Assembly: GCA_950295325.1 (NCBI GenBank)
Contig: OX485803.1
Span: 28,520,001 to 28,584,000, forward strand
Origin: Polytrichum commune
Taxonomy: Eukaryota > Streptophyta > Polytrichopsida > Polytrichales > Polytrichaceae
Direction of reading: 5' to 3'
Length of the DNA: 64,000 bases
The first letter of the stretch is position 1. Every line of letters starts with the position of its first letter. The notes beneath the pieces are model-generated. The model saw nothing but the letters and a program-made list of their open reading frames with translations. It had not been told where the DNA came from and ran no database searches. Below are positions 11,819-24,510 of this stretch, in pieces. The position numbers and the translations under genes are program-made.

Positions 11819-13670
11819 CTTACTTAGTGCTAATTAAGTGAAGCCAAGTGATTAAGGCCGTCAATCATAACGGGAGGCTCGTCAATCATAGTGATATCAT
11901 CCTTAGTGTGTCATAACGCGAGTACTTTTTATGCTTCACACGGCTGACACAATGTTTTGGAGTGTCAAAGACTCAAGAGAAAAATCAAGTGTGGATGATA
12001 AGTACACGACTACTTACATCTTTTCAACCACTTGGAAAACCACGTGTGAACTTTGAAGAATGTGCATGTGGACTTTAGTTAGAGTGCGGGATGTCCCAAC
12101 AATCACCGTCGAATGATTGTTTCCAAAAATTGGCTTTCAAAGTGTTTTTCTAAGAGTCATGCAACGTGTTCCGACATCCCATCCACATTTAAATCGACAT
12201 ATATCATACATCTTCAATTGACCGGTCATTGATTTTATTAATAAGAGAGAGAGACAACTTTGGGGGGTCCACTCTTCATACCACGTACAAATTAACACGG
12301 GTGTTACGAGGGGCCTGGATATTATTTTAGGCATCAGTGCACATATAATATACAGAAGGAGGAGGTTTTGTTGTTATCCCATGTGTATAAATAAGAAGGT
12401 TGCTTAGAATATCAAGTATAATTGGATGTGCAGAAGGATATCATGTAGTTTAGAGAGAGAATTTGATAATAAAATATGTGATAAAGTCAAATTGTTATGA
12501 GTTAAATCTCGTGGTTGAAAAAACATTTGATAAATTTGTCGATGAAAAGTGAAAGTGGATTTTGTACATGATAAAGACCTATATATTCCATGATTTATAT
12601 TTTGTGTATAGTGTAGTGGAGATATTCAACACATTATTTTGATATCCTTGATATATGTGTATGAGTCTATTATATAGCATATCATTAGTATGTAAGTCTT
12701 TGTTTTTCTCTATATTTTTCTTGTCATGAGTTTTGAAATCCTAATTCATAGTCACCCACACACGTCATATAACGTTCCAATGAAAAAGTGGAACCCCCCC
12801 CCCAGGGAGGAAACATTTTAATGTATTCGGTCCCTCAAATAACACAAGTGGGAAGTGATTTAGAAAGTTGCGGATCTCTTAATAATTGGTGGGTAATTGA
12901 GATAGAAATCTTTGGACTTTGTGGGTAGGATGAACATGAGGCATTGCCCCTTATAAACTTAGAAGACTCAATTATTGAGATAATCTAATTCTAGTGACCA
13001 TATGAGCTTATTCTAAAGCATTATTATTAACACATTATTTAGGATGTGAATTGCACAAATAGTTGTCTATTCACCTCCCCCCCCCTTTAAGTATAGAGGG
13101 TAACTTAATTAGTCACTCTTTGAGCAAGGATGATGAAATGCCTTTTATTAGAAAAAGTGATGAATCCGATGTTGCCACCTTTGTGAATTATGGTGTTGAT
13201 TCATCTTTGAGTCGGACTAAGTTCATGTGTAAGGCCGAAGCATTTTGCCCATAACAAGCGCACATGTTTTAAGTAAATATAGGCATATTTTTAAAATCCC
13301 GACTTTTTGGTTGCTTCAATTTCATCATAGGATCTTACGATACATTTTTGATATACCTAAGTTCAATGGAAAATGTGTGAATCCTCAGCTATTACTTGAA
13401 TTTTATGTTGTTAGAATATGATGAAAATATCAAATATCTACTTGTTGATGTTAATTGTATATAAATAGATGATGAATATTGAAAATACAATCAAAATAAC
13501 TACTATAGTATTATCATTAACAACTTTGCACATTCTATCGAAGGATGTTACCATACAATCCTATTGTAGGATCCTATGAAAGAATTCGACATGTTATAAT
13601 TATGGACTCTGACTTAATCCAATTTTACTTAAATATGCGTTGCATACAAGTCAACCTACACCCATCTCCC
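11819..13670. other. Intergenic, no recognised gene
   Basis: AT-rich. Poly-C runs at 12788-12797 and 13077-13084 are the only notable tracts. The block 12255-12330 resembles 59235-59320, which suggests another dispersed repeat. Confidence 0.5.
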
Positions 13671-13674
13671 GCAC

Positions 13675-13890
13675 GGGCTAGCCTATGGGCTCCCACATGG
13701 TTGGTTGAAAATGTCTAGTTCGTTGGCTTAACTCCCACTGTGATTGGGTGGCCCATAGAAAATCATAGCGGTAGGGTGCACCGGAAACAAAGTGCATAGG
13801 AAGGTCACCCATTCAAGCATAATATCAGCCTTAGGCAACCTAACCTTGGAGTTCCCATGGGCTCCAAGTGTTGGCCTTGGGTTTAAGCCA
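13675..13890 (-). mobile_element. 5S-rRNA-like retroelement (SINE3-like or Cassandra/TRIM-like)
   Basis: On the minus strand a block CCCATGGGAACTCCAAGG ... GAATGGGTGACCTTCCTA follows the order and spacing of the second half of plant 5S rRNA, including the box C core GGGTGACCT. Flanking sequence on both sides (CTTAAACCCAAGG upstream, GGCCACCCAATCACAGTG downstream) is shared with the copy at 43900-44130. This makes it a dispersed element rather than a stray 5S gene. No LTR pair or poly(A) tail was confirmed. Confidence 0.6.
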
Positions 13891-14121
13891 CTCATGCTTT
13901 ACATCATTTAGCAATGATTTAGATTGTAAAGTACGTTGTACATTCATCCATAATTTGGAAATTGACCGTGTTTTGTTTTGTTTTTACCTATGGAGTTTCA
14001 TATCAAGATACATTTTTCTTGTTATAGAACTTTGGTTTCAAACATGGGAATCGATTGACTGTAGTCTACAATATGGAGGGTCTCATGTTATCAACCGATC
14101 ATTCCTTGCACATAGAGTCTA

Positions 14122-14498
14122 AAGGCATGTTTACACCAACGACCAGTGAACATGACCACTACTTTCTAAATTCTCTCATTGGTCAAGAATGAGTGGCAGT
14201 CCCATTTCGTTCTACACATGCTCATTAAAATAAGAATGACAATTTCATAACATGCTAATCACACACATATGTTAAACAACGGTAATTACCATTGACCACA
14301 CTATTTTCAAAGTCCAACTAATTGTGGTCACCATTGCTTCCACATGCTAAAGTTAGCCCCAACTAAAGACCATAAATAGTGTACCTTTGGTACCCATGGC
14401 ACTCTTTAATCCCGTTGATTTGGCCACTTTATTAATGTACTGCTCACAATAACATTGTGGTCACTCAAACCTAAGCTAATAGTGTAAACAAACATTGG
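14122..14498. mobile_element. Possible MITE with GTTTACAC termini
   Basis: GGCATGTTTACACCAACGAC at the left is loosely complementary to the right end (AGTGTAAACAAACATTGG). Sub-terminal GTGGTCA-like motifs occur in both orientations. No clear target duplication, so tentative. Confidence 0.35.
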
Positions 14499-15496
14499 AC
14501 CGGTGTATAGGTGAATGCATAGTATTAACTCTTAACTTCATGGAGGATATTGTGGTTTCATTAGATCATTGTAAAACTAAGCTTTCTAGAGCTCAACTTT
14601 TACTAAACCCATAAAAGAGAAGTTGTTGCTAATGATTTTAAGATCACGTCAATAAGGTAGCAATGTTTAGTAATTTTCATGATCTATTTATATTCGATTT
14701 ACATTCATTTCAAGATATTGTGATCAATATATGCAATGTATTCATTGTTCAAACTTTCAGGGTTAAATTGAGAATAGGTATACACTTTGAGGTAAGAAAA
14801 AGAGTTAATAAAAAATTGACAATTTTCAATCAAAAAATATGTATTCTCTAGATTTCAAAGATTATAAAAAAAAATAACTTCAATAAATTGATTGCAAAAC
14901 AACTATCTCTTCATATTGGAGTGGGATTAGGGCAATTGACAAAAGAATCTCATGAGGAACATAATGATACTTATTGTTACCTTCCAAGCACCTTCATTTT
15001 AGATGAATTTTGCCTTCAAAAGTCATTCATAAGCCCAAAACAAGCCTCTGATGAAGTTGAGGGTTGATTATCAACATCAGTAACAATATCAAAAAATCTA
15101 CTCATGGGTTTCAAAATTATAATACCAATCAAACATTGATATTTGGTGAGTATCTCAAGGTGAAAGGGTACTTGTATACCTGAGTTCTTCTTTGGGCCAA
15201 TATCATTCTAACCCATTTGATACTTGGACAATTTTCACCTAGGTATGAGGGCTATTGTATGGTATATAGACCTAAATGATATAAAAGAAAATGTGAAAAC
15301 CTCGTTATGGATGCCCAAATGGGATAAAAAAAAGGCGAGTGCAGTCCAACATTGATGGACAACGTTTCACAAATGGGGCTCTTAATTTTTATTGATAAAA
15401 GTATGTTAAAAACTTAGGTAAAGTTCTAGCCATTTAACTTCTCAAGATGTAGCTATTGAAATTGTTCATCATCCCTAGAAGTTTGATCATAACATA

Positions 15497-16141
15497 CAAT
15501 AATCTCCCACTTAAGTACGCACCCATTTAAGTACCCATCTCAGTTAAGTGCGCAAATTTTTTTGACAAAAATCAGGGTTCATATTTTATTGTTTGAACAT
15601 GTAATGCAGAGTCATTTGATGTGAATGCATGAATTTTTTACACTCGACATTCATTGTCAATATGTCAATTTCACTGAAACATCTCAAATGACCGTCACGG
15701 TTCATCATACATCTGTCTAGCTTCCGTTTGAACATCAAAGCAAAGCAATTGGTCGTCGGTGTCAAACATAGTAGAGCTTCAAAGCCTTAGAAGTCGGTAG
15801 CATCTTTATATTCAGCAAATGTCTCGACATGTTGGATTTCGTCATCGATAGGTGGTTCTTCAATTCGCATCATTTCCATAACTTTTCCGGATGGCACCTT
15901 CACTAACTTCATACTCCTGCCCCAACGCCTGCTTGCTTGGCACATTCGGTTTGCTCAACTTTGCAACGATTTCACATCGTTGGGCTTCGGTTAAGCGGGT
16001 TGCCTCAAGTTTCATCCGTTTCCTATTGCGATTCATTAAATCAAAAGGTCTAGAAAGCAATATGAGTAAAGTACACACCTACCCACTAAGTGCGCACCAA
16101 CAACTCCCATTCAAAGTGTGTACTTAAGCACGAGATTACTG
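15497..16141. mobile_element. Tc1/mariner-pogo (Tigger-like) element, internally deleted
   Basis: The ends are CAATAATCTCCCACTTAAGT and, in complement, CAGTAATCTCGTGCTTAAGT. Both are flanked by TA, the Tc1/mariner target duplication. The 645-bp body keeps only the DNA-binding domain of a pogo-type transposase. A second inner motif, TTAAGTGCGCA, is also inverted near the ends. Confidence 0.75.
15860..16078 (-). pseudogene. Pogo/CENP-B-type helix-turn-helix fragment of a transposase
   Basis: A 72-codon frame contains LTEAQRCEIVAKLSKPN followed by SEGAIRKSY. This is the pattern of the N-terminal HTH of pogo/Tigger and CENP-B proteins (L..R..I...L......S...LA..Y.VSE..IRK). No CENP-B second HTH or DDE domain follows before the element ends. 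It is a truncated relic, unlikely to move on its own. Confidence 0.65.
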
Positions 16142-16617
16142 TATATGAATGATTGTCCTTTATATTTCATGAAGTGCTCATATCTTCAAAGTCATTTGGA
16201 CAATCCGATCACTTCAAGATCATATTATGCTTGCAACTTTCCACTTACCACTTAGTATTTGCAAATTTAGCCAATCATGCAAAGTTCCTCATCAAAGATT
16301 ATAAATAAATAAATAAATAAATAAACACATATGGGATTACAACGAGTGTTCAAAGATTTTAATTTCTAGGTTCATCAAAGGAAGATCGTATGTTTGTTTT
16401 TGTTTTAAACCGTATAAATGTGACCTTTTGATAATATCTTACAATTTTTTTCTTGTGAACATTCTGGAGAAAATCTTAGAGATGTTAATTAATAAAATAT
16501 ATTGAAAAATGCCAACATTACCCATTAAATATTTAAGCCTTAAAAGATGTGGGGTCTCAATATATGGCCATAGATGCAATTTATACGGGCTTCGCCAAGT
16601 TCGTAAAATCTTAGTTC

Positions 16618-16655
<38 letters not shown>

Positions 16656-18258
16656 TTCTAAACCTTATTATAACATAGTCTTATGTCAATGACAAAACAA
16701 AAAATATACTCATAATAGACAATGATGATAAAAACACAACGTATGTATCACATTCAAAGTTGCGCAGACTGCATATTTGAACTTAAATATTCAATAACAT
16801 CAAAGTGTTTAATTTGAATATAAACATTCACTTTGGAAATAGATTGATTTTAGATAAGATTTCTTTTGATATGATTAATTAAAAATGAAAGTATGTAGCT
16901 CAAATAGATTAATTGTTTCATGAAGAGGCCCACTATGGGTCTCTTAGACGCTCAAGGGTTAATCCTTTAACTCATAAGGCTATTTCTATTTGGTCAATGT
17001 GGGTCAATCATTTCTTGCACCCTCAATTTTACCATACATATGTGATTTTTTAACCTACATGATTTTCTATAGCATTCTAAGCATTTATCTAACATACTCT
17101 AATCTATCCTAAGTTCTTATAATGTAGAAGTAAACGTTCAGAACATTAAATACAATGTGAAATAATAAATCAAATAAGAAATGCTATGGAATAAATCTTA
17201 CAAACATCACATACCATGCAACACACAATGACACATACACACAAATTATATACATATATATATATATCATGGTAAAGTTGGATTATGTATAGTATCTAAA
17301 TGTGAAATTTGACGAGGAAAAACATGCTATGTTGTGTATACTGATTATCCCAATCAGTTTGTGTTACTGTTCATAATTGTGCAATATGCTAACGTTCTTG
17401 CTCATGAGTTCAATTTCAACTAACTAAACCTCAATAGGTTGTTCGGACATTATTGAACATATATGACTATGTTTGGTAAAACATATAAATCTCATCAAAT
17501 AATTATAGCATTGTGTAGCTTCAAATAATGTAGGTTGATAGCCGGTCTAGCACAACTGTGTCGGATAAGTGCCAAAAGTTAGTCAAACACTTCAAAATCA
17601 TAACTTTTAAAACTCTGACAACTTTCCTACGATTTTTACACACTTCTATCTACTTTGGAAATATTCAATCTATAGATGTAAAGTATCAACATTATGCATC
17701 ATAAAAGCAATAGTATATAACTCCTCCCCATGAGATGTCCTCAATCCATGTGGGATATGTAAACTTGAGAGATGAAGCCCCGGTACTCCTCTTGTATGCA
17801 TTTGTCCATATCTTTTGCACTTTGTTTTGTTGAAGGTGATACTATGTTTGATTCTCTAAGTTTTCTTAGTATAAGACAACTCAGGAAAAAATGTTCGTCT
17901 TAGCACAATAAAAGCTATGAAAATGTGTTCATAGCACATTTCCTCTTTCAAACCCCCACACTTCTTGAAAATGATTGCTGAAAGTTGTTCATATCTTTTG
18001 CACAAAATTTCCAAAACACAAAGTTATTCTTGGACGTAGTACTTTGTTTCATGTACCAACTATCTCTTGTTGGACATGATTCCAAAACAATGCATCTTCT
18101 ATGTGGGAATTGAGGTTTGAAAATTTATCAAGGGCATAGACCTAGCCCTTAGTCCACAGTCTTGCAATTTCAAGTTAACCAATATTCTTTGTGATGACTA
18201 ATGACGACTTGGAATGTAGTGCGAAATCCTCCTTTATGTAGTAATCTACAGTATAATT
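16142..18258. other. AT-rich intergenic DNA with microsatellites
   Basis: Contains an (AAAT)n tract at about 16301-16325, a TA-to-TG compound microsatellite at 16620-16655 and a short TA run near 17254-17267. No gene or complete transposon recognised. Confidence 0.6.
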
Positions 18259-18636
18259 TTAACACTATATTAACTTTTTGTAGAGTGAGAATTCACCATA
18301 TTCCACAATAACGTAAGGTAAATCAAAGTAATTTTGGAAAATTGTGTCTATCATTTTCAAGATAATATGACATTTATTTTTAGAACGATTTTTGTGCCGG
18401 AATGTCTATCAACCTATAGTGGTAACGCACACTAAGGGCCACTTATATTAACACTATATTAACTTTTTGTAGAGTGAGAATTCACCATATTCCACAATAA
18501 CGTAAGGTAAATCAAAGTAATTTTGGAAAATTGTGTCTATCATTTTCAAGATAATATGATATTTATTTTTAGAACAATTTTTGTGCCGGAATGTCTATCA
18601 ACCTATAGTGGTAACGCACACTAAGGGCCACTTCAC
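18259..18636. repeat. 189-bp tandem duplication abutting a MITE end
   Basis: Copies 18259-18447 and 18448-18636 are nearly identical (a few substitutions such as GACATTT/GATATTT). Each ends with CACTAAGGGCCACTT, that is, flank plus the first nine bases of the Harbinger-type MITE that continues only after the second copy. Confidence 0.9.
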
Positions 18637-19105
18637 ACATGTGCCAAGAGCCATGACTAGGAAATTGTGAGAGCACAGATGAAAGTGTCCAAAGTCCGTC
18701 CCAACATACCTCCAAAATCACGTAGTGTGGCCACGGACCCTCAAGTGTAGTGTGAAGTCATATATGACCGGGCCCTCAACCAAATGCTATTTCATTGAAT
18801 ATTTATTCATGCGGGTCCTCACACATGATAAAATAGAATAAATCAACGGTTGTGAGTGTTCAGAGTGCCATGGTCTCCCAATTTTGAGTTAGGCCTACTT
18901 CCAAGAGGTGGTTTTTGAAAATAGTCCAAGTGGCCATGAAACATGATCCATTTGATGCCATGGAGGAATCCATGTAGACTTTACATCCGTCTTGCATTCA
19001 CATACTCCGTTGGTCCCTCAAGCCTAGTGTGAAGTGAACTTGGACCGGCTCCACCTTCTCCACCAATGAGAGTGCTTGAAGTGTAATGGTCACGGGCTCC
19101 GAGTC

Positions 19106-22100
19106 CCCTAACATTACCAAATCCAATGGTATTTATTCCATTTTGGGGATTGAGGCCCGGCAGAGCGACGTCACAACTTGAAAACGAGTCAGCGAACCTA
19201 CAGGGCTCATAGCCTGCACGCGACCTAGTGAACCCAACCTGGCATGGGCTGGAGCGCAAGTGCCACATCATCCAGCCGCCCGACTCCATATCCACATGCT
19301 CACCCCCAAGGTTACATGCATCTTCGCATCATATGCCCATGCCTTGCATCATGGCATCGTACTGGCATGAGGACCATGGCCTTGACCTACCATCCATCGA
19401 TGGTGGTAACCTAATCACCCTCAGGAAGTATATTCTCCATACTTCTTTTCAAACCTCCATTCAGCCACCCCTCATGATTGTGTGTAACCTTCTGATTCAC
19501 TAGACATTCCAGATTTATGTTGGAATGGAGTGTGTTGTATGAAGTGACGCGATTGCAACAATGATGCAGTGAAGTTATATAGGCAACATCACCTCATTGA
19601 GCACTTCTTTTTAAACCTCCGTTGGTTCTATGCTTTTGATTGATTATAACCTACTCATGTATTGCTTAGCCCACTTCTAGGCTAGAGTCCATTGTCTCAT
19701 GTCAAGTGATGCGACTGCAACAACGATGTTCTCACGATATGCGGGCAAGATTCTCTCATAACGATTGCCGTGCTATGAATATATTGCCTTGTTGAGTTTT
19801 GCAATCATGGCAGTCATGTTACACATCACATAATTGCACTTCCTAACTTTTGGTTGGCGCATTAGGTTATTATGCTCCTCATTTTTTCCAGGTATATTAC
19901 CTCATTGCTAGCACAACCAACCGGAGGTCCTTCCAACTATCTGTGATATGTGCACGGTACTTTGAGCACAACACAACCGCGCAACGGAAATTTTGAACAT
20001 ATCCACCATGATTTTCCGGTTCTGTGACCATTGTGCCCAAAATGGATTTGGGAAGTGTTTGCGGGCTGCATGTGGATGTTGTCATTGAAGCTACATGGTT
20101 TTAATGGGATCCTTTGTAATTGACGATGTTGTTCACTCCTCTGTTGAATTGCATAGCGAACCACACGTTCTTCCAGATGGAAAACATGGCACGAAACCAA
20201 CACATCGCCCGTTGCAGGGCATGGAACCCTCATATGAGTCTACATATCAAGAGGTACACAACGCAAAGTTTGAACAACTCCACACTTTTGTTTAAAGACT
20301 TGAAGCATGAACTTTCATGCATAGTGATCTAACGTGGGCAAGCCAAATCCGGGTGAAAGGGAGGAGGACCAATCCCATGACTCATGCTTTAGTTTCGGTT
20401 GCGTACATACCCTTGGCGTGAGTCCAAGATTTTGTGAAAGGTGAGGAGACTTGCACTTATGGTCCTTGTAAATTTGTTTGCCAAGGCATTCCATCGAATA
20501 AATAGGGGAAACTCACGTTCCCTTGGTGGAACAACTACTTTGCTGTTATCAGGTGTGTTTGTAACATGCAATTTCACTTTCATTGTGCATGTTGCAATGT
20601 TACAATATTTAAACATGTTTGTTCCTTATTATACATTATTATTTCTTCCACAAGTTGTTGTTCACCCCATCTCCAACTAACAGATATCATTGCGAGTATG
20701 GACCAAATGACAATACCTCACACATACTAGTGGTTACAAAGGACATGTACCAGAAGAAACAAAAGCTCAATGCGAAGGGCAAATACGTTCCAAATGGAAA
20801 GGGTCACACGAGTCTACGGACATCCGTAAGGATGCGAGGATTGGGGCAGCGAAGGGGGTGCCGGTGTGGTTTTGTTGTAAAGTTATTATACCTAGAGCCC
20901 GAAATGGCAGAAATAACATACCACCAGATGAAGCATGTGAATCCAAAAGGGTTCTTTGACCATGGTGCTACAAAGACTGGCCATATGAGCAGATTCTTAA
21001 GCCATATGTTGCCGCAAGTTCAGGAATTCATCATGAGTCATTTGCATTTGGGTTTGTCTATCCCACAAACAATGGCAAAACACAAGAGACACTTCCTGAA
21101 AGTTTGTGAGAGAGGGGAGGAACTCACCCATGACCTCTTCATAATGAGCAAGACATCCGTAATGTTGTTGGCCGCCTAGCAATAGAGACCTACAAACGCG
21201 ACAATAATGACGCGAAATTTGTGCGCATGTGGGTGCAAGAACATCAATTTCTCGTGTTCCACTACAAAGAGTTGGGCGTACATGTTCACGGAGCTATTAC
21301 ACATGATAATATTCCATTCACAATAGGCATCCAAACATCATGGCAACAAGATATGATGCTCAAGCACGGGCGTAAAAAGATTGTGTTTAGTGATGCCACA
21401 TTTGCAACTAATGAGAACAAAGTTTGTTGCTATCATAGTCCCTAAACCAACATTTTACAAACCATCTACACTAAGTACTTTGCCGGAATCTATGTAACAA
21501 AAGTGTTGTTTGTAGCTTCTATGATTTCTCCCAAATTGTAATGTATTTTTTTCCTTATTGTTGTAGTTTTCCACTGTACACCTTGATGGTTTTTTATGAC
21601 TGGCTAAATGGAGTTCCAATGACATACATTATTACTTTTAGTTCCAAACAACTTGAACATCTCGAGATCAGTTGCGAGTACATTCCAATTTCAACTCTAT
21701 ATACACACGCCTCCTGACGCGTTGCTCCATCCAACCAACATAATCTTTGTTCACATAGTATGTGAACTCGTCGTCTTCGGGCAGGGATGCTTTTGCCTCA
21801 TAATCCATATTCTGCAAGCAACAATGCAAGTCAATGGCTAGGAACAACGCACTTTAAGGGGTGAGCATGAATGAGGGGGGGGGGTGGATGTTTGAAGCAC
21901 GGGGAGTATGGATCAATATGCGAGGTTCATGGTTGTTGTAGCTCTCCATGGGAGGGAACACACCAACGGCCATGGCCAACAATGTCACAAATTGCGTCCA
22001 AAAAAACACCCTAAATCCTAATTACTCTATATATAATAGTGCAATGCCTCCAAGGGAAACAAGCGACAAAAACACACACAATGCCTAAGCATACATTAGA

Positions 22101-23183
22101 ACGCCACAAACACTGCCACATACAAACATGAAAGAGGAAAAAAAATGGAGCAAAAAGATAGGAAGACGTGACATGTTACAAAACTAACCGCTCCTTGGAT
22201 GGCATACGCCCGTTGTAACCACTGTCTGTAGACGTTGCGCTCGTGCGGCGCTCAACATTGTGCAACAAAATGGCAGCCCTCACTGCTTCTGGTGGCAAAT
22301 GAAGAAATAAACTTGCACTATAATGAAGACCTCACTCCATCTTGTGCCCCAATCACAATTTAGGAAAAGCAATCATGTCATATGTAACATGATTGGCATG
22401 ATTAAAAAATTGGACATCCAAATACATTCAGTGCATGCCAATCGTCATCACAAGATCTTGCACGTCACTCTTCACCGCATCATTGTTGCATTACCATCAC
22501 TTCATAGAAAACACTCCAATGCGCCACAAACCTGGACTATGTAGCAAATAAATAGATTATAATTAATCAAAAACGATGGTTGATTGGAGGTTTGAAAAGA
22601 AATATGAAAAACAATGTCACTCATTATAACCACCGTGTTTGAAAAGCAACACTCCAAACTGCGATCTTGGCCGTAAACCCTTCACTCTATCAATGTTGCA
22701 ATAACATCACTTCATGCAACACACTCCATTGCAGCAAAATTTTGGAGTGTTCAGGTTACAATTAATCATGAGGGGTGGCTGAATGGAGGTTTTATAAGAC
22801 GTGTGGAGAGCGTACTCCCCGAGGGCGATTAGGTTACCACCATCGATGGATGGTGGGTCAAGGCCATGGTCCTCATGCCAGTACGATGCCATGATGCAAG
22901 GCATGGGCATATGATGTGAAGATGCATGTAACCTTAGGGGTGGGCATGCATATATGGAGTTGGGCGGCTCGATGATGTGGCACCGTCGTAGCGACGTGGC
23001 AAACATCATGGCCAACAGAGGATCTAGGCTGGCGCTCCAACCCGGGACGGGACGGGTTCGCTAGGCTGCAGGCATGTTGTGAGCCCTGTACGTTCGCTGA
23101 CTCATTTTCAAACTCTGACGTTGCTTTGCCGGACCTCGATCCCCAAAATGGAGTAAATACAATTGGGCTTGGTAATGTTAGGG
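19106..23183. mobile_element. Mutator-like element (MULE), 4.08 kb, long TIRs, 9-bp target duplication
   Basis: The element begins CCCTAACATTACCAA and ends in its complement. It is flanked on both sides by CTCCGAGTC (19097-19105 and 23184-23192), a perfect 9-bp duplication as expected for MULEs. The terminal inverted repeats extend roughly 480-500 bp (19106 to ~19590 and ~22690 to 23183), with matching blocks such as TCCATTTTGGGGAT and CATCCATCGATGGTGGTAAC. The interior carries a broken transposase. It is nested inside a family B MITE. Confidence 0.88.
20682..21445 (+). pseudogene. MULE transposase remnant, frameshifted and 3'-truncated
   Basis: A first frame ending at 21179 includes a Cys/His-rich region (GCRCGFVVKLLYLEPEMAE, then HVNPKGFFDHG) like the N-terminal region of plant MULE transposases. 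A frameshift near 21150 moves to a frame reading DIRNVVGRLAIETYK and then GIQTSWQQDMMLKHG and VFSDATFATN. The last matches the MULE DDE domain around its first catalytic Asp. The frame then stops at 21445; the second Asp and the Glu are not found downstream. The protein cannot be functional, so mobility would need a transposase supplied from elsewhere. A 5' exon upstream of an AG at ~20681 is likely but was not resolved. Confidence 0.75.
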
Positions 23184-23217
23184 CTCCGAGTCTTGTGTGT
23201 GAAGTGGCCCTTATTGG

Positions 23218-23915
23218 CAGGGGTGATTTTTCACAAGGTCCCTAACATGTCCAGGGACATGTTCATAAAAAAAAAACATTTCCAGTGGACGGATTCTTAG
23301 AAAATGAACCGGTTTTTGGACGTGTTTTTGATAATTTTTTTTCCAAAAAATAAATGGTACAAATATCAATTACATTATGACATGTGAATATAAGCATAAT
23401 GCAATCAAACCACTAATACCCAATCAAAATATCAATCTTGAAGTGCTTGATTCACCTGCATACATTAATTCATCAACCACAAGATTTAGAATGGGATGTA
23501 TTGGAAAGATGAGAATCGACAACAAAAGACAGATAACTGACGAACATTGAAGGCATAATTTGTCAAGATCCTATTGTTTCCAAGTGCAACCAATCACATG
23601 TCAACATCTTTCGGTTTTTTGTTTTTTGTTTTCTAATTTTTTACCAACATTGTAAGAGACTTATTTATACCTCTTGCGGGACAGGTATTTTCATTTCAAA
23701 CCGGTTTTGGGACGGGTTGTTTTTTCTTTAACCTTTCCATGGACGGGTTGGTTTAGAAGTTACCGGTTTTGGGACGGATTGTTTTTTCTTTAGCCTTTCC
23801 ATGGACGGGTTGGTTTAGAAATTGCTGGTTTTGGGACGGGTTGCAATTTTTTTTGCCTTTCAATTCAAGGTTTTTGGACGTGGACGGGCAAAAACTTTGT
23901 GAAAAATCAGCCCTG
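23218..23915. mobile_element. hAT-type MITE with 8-bp target duplication
   Basis: Ends are CAGGGGTGATTTTTCACAA and the complement of TTGTGAAAAATCAGCCCTG. Perfect CTTATTGG flanks lie at 23210-23217 and 23916-23923, an 8-bp duplication as in hAT elements. Length is 698 bp with no open transposase. Inside (23695-23860) a ~63-bp unit with GGTTTTGGGACGGGTTGTTT is repeated 2.5 times. It landed exactly at the right edge of the family B MITE. Confidence 0.92.
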
Positions 23916-24509
23916 CTTATTGGGATAATCAGTGTAGTTGAAATGCTAGACCTATAAAACCTGCAAATGCAATAAATAACCTTGAATTACAAAATTTTCC
24001 AAATCTGTAAAGCGGAATAGAAAGTAGACTTCAAGATATTCCATTCATTAAGCTTAATTGGGCTCAGATACAGTTGAAATCCTCTTCGACAAAACCAAGA
24101 TTTAAGTTTGACCAAATAAAAGGCGGAGGGGCCTCCCTGGCAGGCAATCAAGGGTTACTTATAACTTGTTAATAACTGCCTCATATGAGCTGGGCAAAGG
24201 ACATGCCCAAGACCCCCTTTTCAAGTCTTCTAATGATCCCCTTTCCGTCTTCGTCTTCGTCTCCTTCGATAACTTGAGCAACAGAAGATAGTTGGAGACT
24301 GTGGCTCCTGCCAAGTCATCAGATGTGAACAAATTTGCTGCAGCAATGCACCTTTGGTATGTAGTTCTCGCAAATGTTTGTGAAGAAAATTATCCTCTTG
24401 ATCAGGTGCTGTCTGAATGGTCGTGTGTTGGATCTACGGGTCGTCTATTGAATTACTTGAAGTATTCGGACTTGTGTAATTGCAAGGCTGCAGGTCCAAC
24501 CATTCATTC

Positions 24510-24510
<1 letters not shown>

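Larger units (their letters stand above)
18625..23210. mobile_element. PIF/Harbinger-type MITE (family B) split by a MULE insertion
   Basis: The left part, 18625-19105, starts GGGCCACTTCACAC and matches the family B copies at 36250, 39274 and 50762 through their length. The last ~27 bp (23184-23210, ending GTGAAGTGGCCC) lie on the far side of the 4.08-kb MULE. Flanks are TAA at left and TTA at right, an imperfect TWA duplication. Without the MULE it would be about 500 bp, the family size. Confidence 0.75.

Noticed and set aside
18622-23213. A single 4.6-kb autonomous element with GGGCCACTTCACAC ends
   Set aside because: The inner 9-bp duplication and symmetric CCCTAACATTACC ends show a MULE inserted in a ~500-bp MITE; the outer ends belong to the MITE.
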